Under the pieces are notes generated by a model. That model did no database searches and was not told the origin of the DNA. It saw only the letters and a list, made by a program, of their open reading frames with translations. Positions 1 through 9,715 of a DNA stretch of 17,500 bases are shown here, one piece after another (within the stretch, counting starts at the first letter, position 1; the number at the start of each line of letters is the position of its first letter). This stretch comes from Stramonita haemastoma (taxonomy: Eukaryota; Mollusca; Gastropoda; Neogastropoda; Muricidae): contig CM060316.1 in assembly GCA_030674155.1 (NCBI GenBank), positions 78,924,775 through 78,942,274 of the forward strand. The letters run 5' to 3'. Made by a program: the position numbers and the translations under genes.

Positions 1-607
1 CAGTATTCTCTCCATCTGTTCAGAATATCCAAGTTATCACAGAGATACTCCCCATTTTTGTCTTAGATTGTTGATCTTCTTCCCTATTTTTGTGCCAGTA
101 AGGTCTTTCACCACTTGACACGCTTTCTTGCCGGTTTTTTTTCTTGATGTTTTCTTCAACATCCTGGCACTGTTCACCAATCCATTTCTCCTTTGCTTCT
201 GTCGTGGACTTCGTTATTCTTTTCTTGATTGCCCTATGTTGTGACCCGAGTTTTTTGACTGGTCGATGTTTGCCAAGAAGTTCACTAGCTGTTTCAGTTA
301 CTGCCGTGTTGAAACCATCCGTCAAGGTATCTATATCGATATCATCTGAGTCAATCAGAGTGAGTGCTGCAAACTTCACACCTATCCTTGCCTGAAAAAA
401 AAAGTCTGCTACCTTTCGATCCTTCAGCTTCTCGAGGTCAAACTTTTATCCTGGTGTTGTTCTGCTTGTGATATTTTTAGACGGAGTCGGAATGTCTCCC
501 TATGTCTACTCCTGGAAAGCTTCATATCCGTGCAGTGTTTACACTAGACCTTAATCCTCTCTTCCCCGTGATGTAATCTATTTGGTTGTGGTGTTCACCA
601 TTTGGAT
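1..607 (-). pseudogene. RTE-like LINE fragment: end of endonuclease plus EN-RT linker, broken
   Basis: Read on the minus strand, this is a decayed stretch of a non-LTR retrotransposon polyprotein. It begins near 607 with PNGEHHNQIDYI (HNQIDYI at 570-590), a motif near the C-terminus of APE-like LINE endonucleases, then SSVNTARI and SFPGVDIG. After a frame change come KFDLEKLKD (about 450-425) and KFAALTLIDSDDIDIDTL, then TAVTETASELLGKHRP and KEKWIGEQCQDVEENIKK, typical of the linker between endonuclease and reverse transcriptase. Near the left edge, in further frames, are VKDLTGTKIGKK and DILNRWREYC, which normally lie just before the RT domain. At least three frame shifts and several stops (for example TGA after NTARI and TAA before KFDLEKLKD) show it is dead. 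A segment after LLGKHRPVKK also seems deleted. It runs off the window at base 1, so the RT should lie further left. The assignment to RTE-like LINEs comes from family knowledge; exact clade unverified. Confidence 0.85.
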
Positions 608-611
608 TTTA

Positions 612-676
612 CCGTTATCCACGATATAAAAGATTAAATAAATGAATAAATAAATACATAGATAAATAAATAGATC
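612..676 (+). mobile_element. SINE 3' tail (5'-truncated copy E)
   Basis: The segment from about 612 matches the 3' end of the SINE copies at 5490-5665, 5684-5890 and 8793-9018. It has a TATCC-ACGATATAAAAG core followed by an (AATA)-rich tail with repeated AAATAAATA units. Only about 65 bp remains, and it starts a few bases from the end of the LINE fragment to its left. The match is short and AT-rich, so part could be chance. Confidence 0.55.
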
Positions 677-1578
677 ATTAATACTTATGCCTGCCCCTTT
701 ACTTTATACGAAACCGAAAATACTGCAGCAGCATGGAATGATAAAAAAACCATGAATATTATTGAAAACAGCAACAGAGGTCCCATCTAGCTAGTAAAAC
801 TTTGAAGCGGCAGATATTGATACTTCCATGTGGGCTAACAGATTCTTGAAGCGAAGCTACAAAACAGCCTGGGGATGCCTGTGTGCGGTGAGATCAATGA
901 CCGGAAAGGAAACAGCAGCACTGGATAGTCACAGAAGATGAGGGAGAAAAAAACATTTCTAGTAAGGATAAATAAAATGATAGAGACTGACTTAACAGTG
1001 ACATCTGAACACGATTTCTAATAGGTGAGGGGAATTTTTTTGCCAGGATAGACGTGTTCTTTCCTCAACTAGAGCTGCGAGGGTCATCAACTGTGATATT
1101 TTGCGTATGCAACCCTTTTCCCCCAACTATTCAGGTAGCCGCGATTCGACTTCGGGAATAGCCAGAATGGAAGATTCCAGTCAAGTGAGAAGGCAGTTTC
1201 ACCATCAAGCAGATAGTGGACGTAAGATCCAGAGACGTGAAAGATTAAAACGCTGCAAGCGGTGTTTATCCATAAACAGAACTGCCTAAAGGCTGTGTAC
1301 AAGTCATCAGATCCGACCTGAATTTCACAATCCCTTCGGGGATTTACTATTCCATCAGTGAGAGTAGTCGTTGGCAATAAAAGGAAAATGCAGGGATCGT
1401 GATGGCAGTGGACAGGATGAGGGCAATAAGGGCTGTGATGTATGGCCGCCTAACTGTGTTGCCGTATTGTCAGATAAGATTTTACCGCGCCTTCCATGCA
1501 TTACCATTATAGGTCAGGGGTTTCTGTTCATGAAATGATCTATTTGTCAACGTGGTAATCATAATGAATGAATGAAGG
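677..1578. other. Unassigned sequence, no recognisable gene or repeat
   Basis: About 900 bp of mixed composition. A 96-codon minus-strand open frame at 1087-1377 shows no motif I recognise, and an overlapping plus-strand frame is no better. I see no splice pattern, promoter or repeat that I can support. Near the right end (1562-1580) there is a short AATG/AAGG-like repeat just before the SINE head. Confidence 0.5.
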
Positions 1579-1862
1579 AAGGATGGTGGCAGGATAGTTA
1601 AGACGTTCGCCTGCCAACGAGTAAAGCGTGAGGTTTTGTGTTCGATTCCCAGCCTCGCCCTTTCTTCCCAGTTTGACGAAAAAATTGAACTGAATGCCAA
1701 AGTCATCCGGTAAGACTATAAACCGAGGCCCCGTGTGCGGACACACGCAGAACATCATGCGCACACGTTAAAACCCCGTTCCGCCTTTCGGAGAGCAGGC
1801 CATTGTGTGCCGGTAGGAGCGGATGACAATTTTTTTTTTTAAACCAGTATGCACACAGGTGC
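1579..1862 (+). mobile_element. tRNA-derived SINE, copy A (head and body, 3' end lost)
   Basis: A SINE with a tRNA-like head and an RNA polymerase III internal promoter. The A-box-like segment begins TGGCAGGATAGTTAAGACG (about 1587-1605), and the B box TGTTCGATTCCC is at 1639-1650. The body follows, with GACTATAAACCGAGGCCCCG (about 1711-1730), GCGCACACGTTAAA and a GGCCATTGTGTGCCGG block (about 1799-1814). The same body blocks recur in the copies at 5490, 5684 and 8793 (minus strand), so they define a family within this window. The copy fades into CA/CAC triplets after about 1862, so its AATA tail is missing. This is a SINE rather than a tRNA gene, because of the long unrelated body and the poor acceptor-stem pairing. 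Resemblance to gastropod SINEs is from memory. Confidence 0.8.
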
Positions 1863-1867
1863 ATGCA

Positions 1868-2003
1868 CACCACCTCCACCACCACCACCAACCACCACCA
1901 TCATCATTCATCATCACCATCATCATGATCATCATCATCATCACACCACCACCACCACCACCACCACCACCACCCACCACCACCACCACCACCACCACCA
2001 CCA
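1868..2003 (+). repeat. Triplet microsatellite, (CAC)n with (ATC)n interior
   Basis: A trinucleotide tract of ACC/CAC units, with an internal block of ATC units at about 1899-1942, then CAC units again to 2003. It directly replaces the 3' part of SINE copy A. The 154-residue minus-strand frame and others here are translations of this tract (poly-Gly, Val or Trp) and are not genes. Confidence 0.95.
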
Positions 2004-2411
2004 GAGAGACTGATACAGAAACAGGTAAACATACGGACAGACAAGGAATACGAGAGAAAGGCAAGAGGTGGGAGATAGCAGTTAAAGGGAAAATGCATAA
2101 AAACATTTGACCTAGACATTTTGTGTTTGTGTTAAAATGCTTAAATATTACAATAATTTTTCTGCTGTTGCCTTGGCCTCTTGTGTATCTCCAGATTAGA
2201 AGTTCTCTATATAGTAGAGTAAAACATGACATTGTTCTATGTCGTGTAATTAATGTAAGCTACTTGCTAAAAAACCAACTGTACACAAAACAACTATGTT
2301 ACTTTTACACTGCAATAAATGAGCAAAAATCACTAGACCTAGAAGACTATTGGACTTTAAGTTATAGAATTGTACTCCATTTTGGAGTGCAAAAACGGAG
2401 TTCCCTATCAG
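2004..2411. other. Unassigned sequence
   Basis: A short GA/CAGA-flavoured stretch (2003-2060) is followed by about 350 bp of AT-rich sequence with no motif I recognise. The 100-codon plus-strand frame at 2123-2425 has no family feature. Near 2370-2405 a small hairpin can form from ACTCC and GGAGT, with a further GGAGT nearby. Confidence 0.4.
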
Positions 2412-2668
2412 AGTATTTTTCCTAACATAATTTTGCCAATGATAACGGCCTTGTTGCCGTGAGTTCTTTAACGTGCTCTATAAATGTTCAGCACACAAAA
2501 CCACGGTTTATCCTCTCATCATAACGTATAGCACCCAGACCACCATTCATGGGCTTGTGGATGAGGGAAAATTTTCGGACCAAAACAGGGATCAAACCAC
2601 CACACACTTTGAACCTGGACATTTCACTTTTTAGGCAGGTGCGTTACCTCTAGAGTACCGACTTACAC
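2412..2668 (-). mobile_element. tRNA-derived SINE, second type (copy F)
   Basis: On the minus strand the head starts near 2668 with an A-box-like CTAGAGGTAACGC (2640-2654 region). A B box GGTTTGATCCCTG lies at 2586-2598. The body then reads TGATGAGAGGATAAACCGTG, TTTTGTGTGCTGAACA, GCACGTTAAAGAACTCACGG, a CAACAAGGCCGTT block and GGCAAAATTATGTTAGGAAA. I recognise this as the layout of a common mollusc tRNA-SINE, though the match is from memory. It shares the middle block (GATAAACC, TGTGTGC, CACGTTAAA) with the other SINE type at 1579-1862 but has a different 3' part. Confidence 0.75.
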
Positions 2669-2699
2669 TTAGAATGCTGTACACTCCATGCCTACTCTG

Positions 2700-2945
2700 C
2701 TGTCTGATCTTGCACTATTCATGTGACACAACACTAGCTCTCATTAGTGGTGTTCAGAGCTCAGTGGTGTTACGTCATTTTGTTACTGATTCATCACAGT
2801 AACAGATGGTGGCCACGCGCGCTCCGAATTGCCTCCCCCATCAATCTCTTTCTACCTCCTCCTCATCACCTACCACCTTCCACTACAGCAAGCATGTACG
2901 GACACATGCTACTGGCGCTCGGAACATGTAGCTGTACATACTAGT
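2700..2945 (+). repeat. Unnamed dispersed segment 'alpha', copy 1
   Basis: This segment is homologous to 4300-4515 over about 210 bp. Shared blocks include CTCATTAGTG at 2740 (4340 in copy 2), a GTTAYGTCAT block, CATCACAG at 2792 (4391), CAGATRGTGGYCACG, and CTGTACAT near the right end. The spacing of shared blocks agrees within a base or two. Both copies run directly into (CA)n. No protein coding is apparent. Confidence 0.7.
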
Positions 2946-3265
2946 ACACAGGTGCGCCGGCTCACACACGCTTGCAAGCAAACAAAGACACAAATACACA
3001 CAAACGCATGCGTGCGCTCACGCATACACCTACACGCACACACTTACACACACACATATCACACATAACACACATGCACACATGCACACACACAAACGCA
3101 CGCGCACACACATGTACACACTAACGTACACATGTTTGAAAATGTGCTCACACATACACACTCACACACAAACGCATACGCACACACGCGCGTGTGCACG
3201 TACGTACACTACGCACGCAAGTTTACGCGCATGCACACTGAAAATCCACAGATATACATATTCAC

Positions 3266-3326
<61 letters not shown>

Positions 3327-3394
3327 CACACACACACACTAACATTCGCGCGCGCACACACACATACACACACACACCACTAACATTCGCGCGC

Positions 3395-3436
<42 letters not shown>

Positions 3437-3500
3437 GCGCGCGCGCGGCGGCACCACACAACACACACACACACACACACACCACACACACCACACACAC
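2946..3500 (+). repeat. CA-rich microsatellite block with CG-rich islands
   Basis: Degenerate CA/CACG sequence (2946-3262) is followed by pure (CA)n at about 3265-3338, and further CA tracts to 3500. Within it, CTAACATTCGCGCGCG occurs twice (3339-3354 and 3380-3395), 41 bp apart, and a CCGCGCGCGCGCGGCGGC block lies at 3435-3452. Alternating purine-pyrimidine sequence of this kind can form Z-DNA. The His/Thr-rich and Cys/Val-rich open frames here are simple-repeat translations. Confidence 0.95.
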
Positions 3501-3608
3501 CTTCCTACTCCCACCCTCCCTCACAACCCCTGCCTCCCCAATCTTTTTCCTTCAAGCTGTTTCTCCATCACATCACAGCTTCTATATACCTCATCCACAC
3601 TCCGATTC
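3501..3608 (+). other. Pyrimidine-rich linker before beta copy 1
   Basis: C/T-rich, unrepeated sequence (TTCCTACTCCCACCCTCCCT and similar). It occupies the same place as C/T-rich sequence before beta copies 2 and 3 (5020-5131 and 6284-6382). Confidence 0.5.
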
Positions 3609-3835
3609 GGCAGCAGGCACACGATTGTGTCTGAGATGAATAATTGAGAATGAAAGGAAAGTGAAAAGCGCGACATGTGGTGGGTATCCCCATGTCTTGC
3701 TCAAACAGCCAAGGAATCGATGCTTTCTTCACGCTGCCAGCATTTACATGGTGCTTGGTTTTTCTGCTGTTGCACGTTTTAACCATCCTGCTTTGATCTG
3801 TCTTCTTCAACAGTTACCGTGAGTGACATACAGAG
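3609..3835 (+). repeat. Unnamed dispersed segment 'beta', copy 1
   Basis: One of three homologous segments of 206-227 bp, the others being 5132-5337 and 6383-6603. Shared blocks are GGCARCAGGCA, CATTGTGTCYGAGAYGAMTCA-like sequence at the left, GATGCTTTCTTYA near 3720, and TGCACKTTT followed by TTCTGCTKTGA near the right. All three copies run directly into (GA)n then (CAGA)n. I see no coding potential shared between copies, so it is probably part of a mobile element or a tandem duplication unit. Confidence 0.7.
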
Positions 3836-3845
3836 AGAAGAAGAT

Positions 3846-3848
<3 letters not shown>

Positions 3849-3892
<44 letters not shown>

Positions 3893-3894
3893 CG

Positions 3895-3952
<58 letters not shown>

Positions 3953-4052
3953 CAGACAGAGACAGACAGACAACAGACAGACAGACAGACAGACAGCAGA
4001 GACAGACAAGGCAAAGATACAGAGAGAGACAGACAGACACAGAGACACAGAG
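3849..4052 (+). repeat. (GA)n then (CAGA)n microsatellite
   Basis: Pure GA from about 3849 to 3889 is followed by CAGA tetranucleotides with small interruptions to about 4052. The Ser/Leu- and Arg/Glu-rich open frames on both strands are artefacts of this tract. Confidence 0.97.
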
Positions 4053-4299
4053 ATGTACAGAAACTACTGATTTACAGCTAGGCAGGCAGAAACAGAGACA
4101 AATAATCTATAGGTATGCTTTTCTTTAGAAAAGGCATTTCACAAACAAGAAAGCTATACTTTTTGCTTTCTTCACCAAGCACAATACTAATGTCACAGGA
4201 AAGCCCTTACTCCACACTTGAATTGAGTGTTATGGCAAAATTATACTGAGGATGATGATTGTTGTGAACACCTATGCTTCCTTTCTTACGTCTCCCCTC
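4053..4299. other. Unassigned spacer between modules
   Basis: About 250 bp with no recognisable gene. It contains a small inverted repeat, GAAAGC/GCTTTC, at about 4150-4171. Confidence 0.4.
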
Positions 4300-4515
4300 C
4301 CCCACCCCCCAACATTCATTTCATACCACTGACAGAGACCTCATTAGTGTCTATAGAGATGAGTCTTGTTATGTCATATTGTGAATGTTTCATCACAGAC
4401 AGGAGCAGATAGTGGTCACGTTCCAAATGTGTGTCATCCCCGATTTACCTTCTCCCTAAAACCTCCTATCGTGCACACTTTTACCTGCACACGCTGGCAC
4501 TCTCGTCTGTACATC
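4300..4515 (+). repeat. Unnamed dispersed segment 'alpha', copy 2
   Basis: Homologous to 2700-2945, with CTCATTAGTG at 4340, TTATGTCATATTGT, CATCACAG at 4391, CAGATAGTGGTCACG, CACGCTGGCACTCTCG and CTGTACATCAGGATGGACAC. Like copy 1, it is followed at once by (CA)n. Confidence 0.7.
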
Positions 4516-4539
4516 AGGATGGACACACACACACACACA

Positions 4540-4570
<31 letters not shown>

Positions 4571-4581
4571 CACAACAGCAT

Positions 4582-4620
<39 letters not shown>

Positions 4621-4776
4621 ATATACACATACACACATGCACACGAACGTGCGTGTGTGTTCACATACACAAACACGCACGCACACACTCACACACACAC
4701 ACGTATACATCTCTCTCTCTATATATATACATATATTTATCATTATATATATATATACATATATATATATAATATA
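4516..4776 (+). repeat. (CA)n and (TA)n microsatellites
   Basis: CA tracts run at about 4520-4620 and, degenerate, to 4703. A short (TC) run is followed by AT/ATAC repeats from about 4719 to 4775. No coding. Confidence 0.95.
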
Positions 4777-4864
4777 TTCCTTTCTCTCTTACCTTACCTC
4801 ACATGGAACCCTTAAGAATAAAAATTATGATCAATCAATCAGTCAATCAAAAATAAAACAGGTA

Positions 4865-4973
<109 letters not shown>

Positions 4974-5131
4974 TGCGCGCGCCTGATTATGCTGGCAACT
5001 TTAACTTTGTTCAGCAATGCAAACCCTCGTTCCTCTACCCCCCCCCCCACCATTTCCCTCCCTCCCATTTTCGTCAACACCACTTTACCACCACCACCAT
5101 TACCAGCACCACTCCCTTACAATGCCCTATT

Positions 5132-5331
5132 TGGCAACAGGAATGCCATTGTGCCCAAGATGAATCACTTTGAATGTCAATCTATCAGAGGTGGTGGGTG
5201 TTTATTTGTAAACTACGCTGATGTTTGGCTCGAAGGTCCATGAAATTGATGCTTTCTTTATTGCGTGATTATTCACCGGGCAGTCAATTCATCCCCTGCT
5301 GCACTTTTCACCGATTCTGCTGTGAGGCGTG

Positions 5332-5337
<6 letters not shown>
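5132..5337 (+). repeat. Unnamed dispersed segment 'beta', copy 2
   Basis: Homologous to 3609-3835 and 6383-6603. It starts GGCAACAGGAATGCCATTGT, carries TTGTAAAC and GGTCCATGAAATTGATGC in the middle (the latter matched by GGATCCATGAGAAGTGT in copy 3) and CTGCTGCACTTTTCACC towards the right. It passes directly into (GA)n at about 5336. The sequence before it (4974-5131) is C/T-rich, with a C homopolymer near 5038-5050. Confidence 0.72.
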
Positions 5338-5406
<69 letters not shown>

Positions 5407-5412
5407 AGAGAC

Positions 5413-5448
<36 letters not shown>

Positions 5449-5486
5449 GACAGAGACAGATAGAGACAGAGACAGAGACAGAGAGA
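5336..5486 (+). repeat. (GA)n then (CAGA)n microsatellite
   Basis: GA dinucleotides run to about 5405, then CAGA and GACAGA units to about 5486, in the same order as in the other purine-rich tracts of this window. SINE copy C starts immediately afterwards. Confidence 0.97.
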
Positions 5487-5488
5487 GC

Positions 5489-5675
5489 TGTTTGTAAACG
5501 TAGGCCATTGTGCGTCGGTGGGAACAGATGGCAATATTTAAAAAAAAACTTCAAGCACACAGGGACTGAATAAAAAAAAGCACATTAGTGCTTATTTCAT
5601 TATCCTCGGTATAAAAGAATAAAAAGAATATAAACGAATAAACTAAAAAATGATTAAAACACACACACACACACT
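5489..5675 (+). mobile_element. SINE 3' part, copy C (5'-truncated)
   Basis: Starts at the TAGGCCATTGTGCGTCGG block, which matches copy A near 1799 and copy B in reverse. It continues through GGGAACAGATGGCAATATTT, ACAGGGACTGAATAAAAAAA and GCACATTAGTGCTTATTTCA to ATCCTCGGTATAAAAGAATA and an AT-rich tail that passes into (CA)n at about 5660. It has no tRNA-like head. It lies directly after a CAGA tract and just before a second copy in the same orientation. Confidence 0.75.
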
Positions 5676-5683
5676 CATGCACA

Positions 5684-5890
5684 TGGCTAAAACCCGAGTG
5701 TCCATGTGCAAAGGCATGTAAAGCAACCTTTCGCACATGTTAAACCTGTATCCATCGGTCGGAAAACGTAGTAAACGGATTAAACATTTACAAAACTGCA
5801 TACACATGGGAACTGAGTGTAAAAACAAGCACATGAATGTTTTTTTCAGTATCATCGAAATAAAAGAATAAACTAGATAAAATAACACAC
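5684..5890 (+). mobile_element. SINE 3' part, copy D (5'-truncated, diverged)
   Basis: Follows copy C in tandem. It begins earlier in the body (AAACCCGAGTGTCCATGTGC, equivalent to the AAACCGAGGCCCCGTGTGC block of copy A). It then has GCACATGTTAAACC, ATCGGTCGG, ACTGCATACACATGGGAACT and GTATCATCGAAATAAAAGAA, and an AT-rich tail that passes into (CA)n at about 5885. It is more diverged than copies A-C. Confidence 0.7.
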
Positions 5891-5986
5891 ACGCATACAC
5901 ACACACTAAAACACACGCAAACACACAGAAAAACGCCACCCACACTCACACACACGCACACACACACACTCACGCACGCATGCGTA

Positions 5987-6030
<44 letters not shown>

Positions 6031-6085
6031 CACACACGCACACACACACACACACACCACACACACACGCACACACACACACACG
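5885..6085 (+). repeat. CA-rich microsatellite
   Basis: CA/CACG repeats with interruptions follow directly on the AT-rich tail of SINE copy D. The Val/Cys-rich minus-strand frame here is an artefact. Confidence 0.95.
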
Positions 6086-6188
6086 TATGCACTTTTATGT
6101 TCACACATATGCATCAAACTAATATTTACCCGTGTGCCTTCTCTCACATGTAAAGATTCTCTCACCACCACAACCCCTACACGTACAC

Positions 6189-6190
<2 letters not shown>

Positions 6191-6283
<93 letters not shown>
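6191..6283 (+). repeat. (TC)n microsatellite
   Basis: About 92 bp of uninterrupted TC dinucleotides, followed by a TTC/CTT-rich stretch that leads to beta copy 3. Confidence 0.98.
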
Positions 6284-6286
<3 letters not shown>

Positions 6287-6382
6287 TCCTTCTCTTCTTT
6301 CATTTTTCTCCTCTCTCTACTCATCTCCCTTCCTATCTTCTTTTCTTTTCAACTAACTCTCTCAACTCTTAGATCCCACCAT

Positions 6383-6603
6383 GTGCAACAGGCAAAACCA
6401 TTGTGTCCGAGACGACTCATTAGAGTGAAAACATCCAAAGCTCTCTTGTAATTGTGTTTCACTTGTAAACAACCATGCAATCGCTGGAGGATCCATGAGA
6501 AGTGTTTCTTTCTCCTATGGATGTGAGGACATAAAGGCTGTTCAGTTGTCTCATGTTGCACTTTTTCTAGGTTTCTGATTTGAACTCCTTTTTTCAAACA
6601 GCT
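6383..6603 (+). repeat. Unnamed dispersed segment 'beta', copy 3
   Basis: Homologous to 3609-3835 and 5132-5337. It begins TGCAACAGGCAAAACCATTG, has TTGTAAACAACCATGC and GGATCCATGAGAAGTGT in the middle and TGTTGCACTTTTTCTAGG to the right. It passes into (GA)n at 6604. The left flank is a CA block, then CT, then C/T-rich sequence, as in the second module. Confidence 0.72.
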
Positions 6604-6832
<229 letters not shown>

Positions 6833-7084
6833 GAGGCTGAGACACTAACACAGCAAAAAGCTTATTGCTATTGATTTTGCAATAAAACTATACTTTAGAG
6901 CACTCGTTGTCAACAAATAATTCAGCACTTCAAGCCAATGACGTTTTTCAAGCAAAAACGAAAAGATTACCTTGACTTTTTCAAATCGATTATATGCTGT
7001 TGCTGCTGTTGTTGTGTTTGGTGTTGTTTGTGGTGGTGTGATTGCTGCTGCTACTGTTGTTGTTGGCATCATCATCGTCATTGG
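6833..7084. other. Unassigned sequence with GTT/GCT triplets
   Basis: AT-rich single-copy-looking sequence, then a degenerate triplet tract of TTG/CTG/GTG units at about 6998-7068. No coding signal I can support. Confidence 0.5.
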
Positions 7085-7816
7085 CGTTAAACGTTTCCCA
7101 GTCTAGGACTGTAGGGTTTACTTAAAACAGTCCCTCTATGTCCTTCATTATTCCTGGCTCAGCCCAAAAGGTGTGTCAGTTACTAATGTCAGCTAACTAC
7201 CAAGGCCTACACTAAAATGTTGTTACGTTGTAGAGTGTTGTGTTGAGATTGCTTCCAGCCAAGACAAGTTCTTAACAAAACAACTTGCGCTCTCCTTTCA
7301 AAGCGAAAACAAGTCCCTGAAGTCGGAGCATGGCTGCCTATGGCGAGGTACTTAAAAACAGTCATACTTGCAAACTTCTCATTTGGTGTGCACTTTCAAC
7401 CTCACAGTGATTTCCAGGTGGAATGAGTGAGTCAGAGGGCATATTCTGGGCGATCTCCATAGTGTTAAGCTAGGGAACGCACATCATCAACAACAACAGC
7501 AACAACAACACTCATTAAACCTGGCCATCACTGTATGACAACATTAATTTCTTTGTTTGTCAGTTTTCAAATACCACACTCTATAGGCAGCCATAGTCTG
7601 ACTTCAGAGGCTCTGTTCCTTCTTTAATGGTGTGTGTTCTCTGGCCTAACCTCTTGAGGAGGGGATATCCTCAATCATAATTATGTGCACGGGGGCTCAC
7701 TTATCATACCTGGATATCTCCATGAACATGCAAAAGCATACTGGATGAGAAGTTTGCGTGTATGACATTTGTCAAATCCTTCATCTTAGAGACGCATCTT
7801 ACTCCGACTTCAAATA
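7085..7816. mobile_element. Cluster of short related repeats in both orientations (possible SINE or MITE debris)
   Basis: Related segments of about 50-70 bp occur at 7317-7384 (plus strand), 7561-7612 (minus) and 7743-7815 (minus), with a weaker relative at about 7100-7150 (plus). The first two share the 12-base word ATGGCTGCCTAT (7330-7341; reverse complement 7583-7594). The first and third share GCAAACTTCTCAT (7370-7382; reverse complement 7745-7757) and TGAAGTCGGAG. The minus-strand middle copy runs towards a (CAA)n tract at 7490-7515, like a SINE triplet tail. The core resembles a mollusc short interspersed repeat I have seen, but I cannot name it. Confidence 0.55.
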
Positions 7817-7984
7817 TTTTTTTGTCACTTAAGAGGGAAGTGTAAACTGCATGCTGCGTGAAGACAGTCTCAATATAACATTAAGTTATAACAACATTTC
7901 AATACAAGCCTTGGCACCTAGCTTACACCAATGACTGACAAAACTTTGGCCTGGGCCTTGGATAAAAGAGAATTTTGAACCCCT
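7817..7984. other. Unassigned spacer
   Basis: No gene or repeat recognised between the repeat cluster and the next SINE copy. Confidence 0.4.
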
Positions 7985-8150
7985 CCATAACACATTGAGT
8001 GCTAGTCTGAGTGCTAGACCATCGGATTGAAACGATGAACTGAGGTGGCGTGTGCAACACATTCAATGCATTTAGATAAATGCCTGTGGTTACAAGAGAA
8101 CTGTTTCTGGTAGAAAAAAAAGATACAGCTGAAGGAAAAAAATAAGAAGC
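7985..8150 (+). mobile_element. SINE body, second type (copy G, diverged)
   Basis: The sequence GTGCTAGACCATCGGATTGA, then ACGATGAACTGAGG, GTGTGCAACACATTCAATGC, GATAAATGCCTGTGGTTACA and TTTCTGGTAGAAAAAA, follows the order of the minus-strand copy at 2412-2668 (ATCC/GATGAGAGGATAAACCGTGG, TGTGTGCTGAACA, ACGTTAAAGAACTCACGG, GGCAAAATTATGTTAGGAAA). It is heavily diverged, with no clear tRNA head. The match is by eye and moderate. Confidence 0.5.
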
Positions 8151-8720
<570 letters not shown>

Positions 8721-8792
8721 ATTAGAATAACATTGTAAAGAAAGGACATACAACATTAAGATGCGAAAATGATGTGTGTGTGTGTGTGTGTT

Positions 8793-9388
<596 letters not shown>

Positions 9389-9715
9389 TCTATTAACAAT
9401 GAGAACTAGAAAAAGTATGAAAAAGACAGAACATTCTCAAAGAAGTTTTCAAGCAAATATGTAACTCATTCGCGCACACATTTTGTTCGCAATCAATTTT
9501 ACAATGTTCAATAATTGTATAACAGTTATTTTCAGTGAAGTCATAAGTGCTCTAAGAAGGAGTAAGAAGCAGTACGTTGATACATCCTCTTCCATTTCCC
9601 TGGTCTTTCCTTTAAGTTCTTCACAGCTCATCTGTCGCCAGTCTCTCCACGTTTTCTGGATCTTCCTTTCCTGTCAGTAATAGTACTATACGACATGGCC
9701 AAATGCATAGTCCAG
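9389..9715. other. Unassigned; probable 3' flank or UTR of the LINE to its right
   Basis: No clear gene. On the minus strand this follows the stop codon (9716-9718) of the CR1/Jockey-like LINE and could include its 3' UTR. A faint resemblance to a LINE C-terminus (GRSRKRG, then KGKTREMEEDV in other frames) is too weak to call. Confidence 0.4.

Noticed and set aside
1087..1377. 96-codon minus-strand frame in non-repetitive sequence
   Set aside because: No recognisable motif, no supporting splice or promoter context, and a length expected by chance in this much sequence.
1579..1655. True tRNA gene
   Set aside because: A and B boxes are present, but there is no convincing acceptor stem and the sequence continues into a SINE body shared with other copies.
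3082..3498. Open frames rich in His/Thr or Cys/Val on both strands
   Set aside because: They are translations of (CA)n/(TG)n. Overlapping frames are open on both strands, and composition is wholly explained by the repeat.
4300..4515. Alpha and beta as inverted ends of one transposon
   Set aside because: I compared alpha with the reverse complement of beta and found only short chance matches, so terminal inverted repeats are not supported.
9449..9690. Possible 3' end of another LINE on the minus strand (GRSRKRG, KGKTREMEEDV)
   Set aside because: The resemblance is split across frames and rests on a few charged residues. It could be 3' UTR of the LINE ending at 9716.
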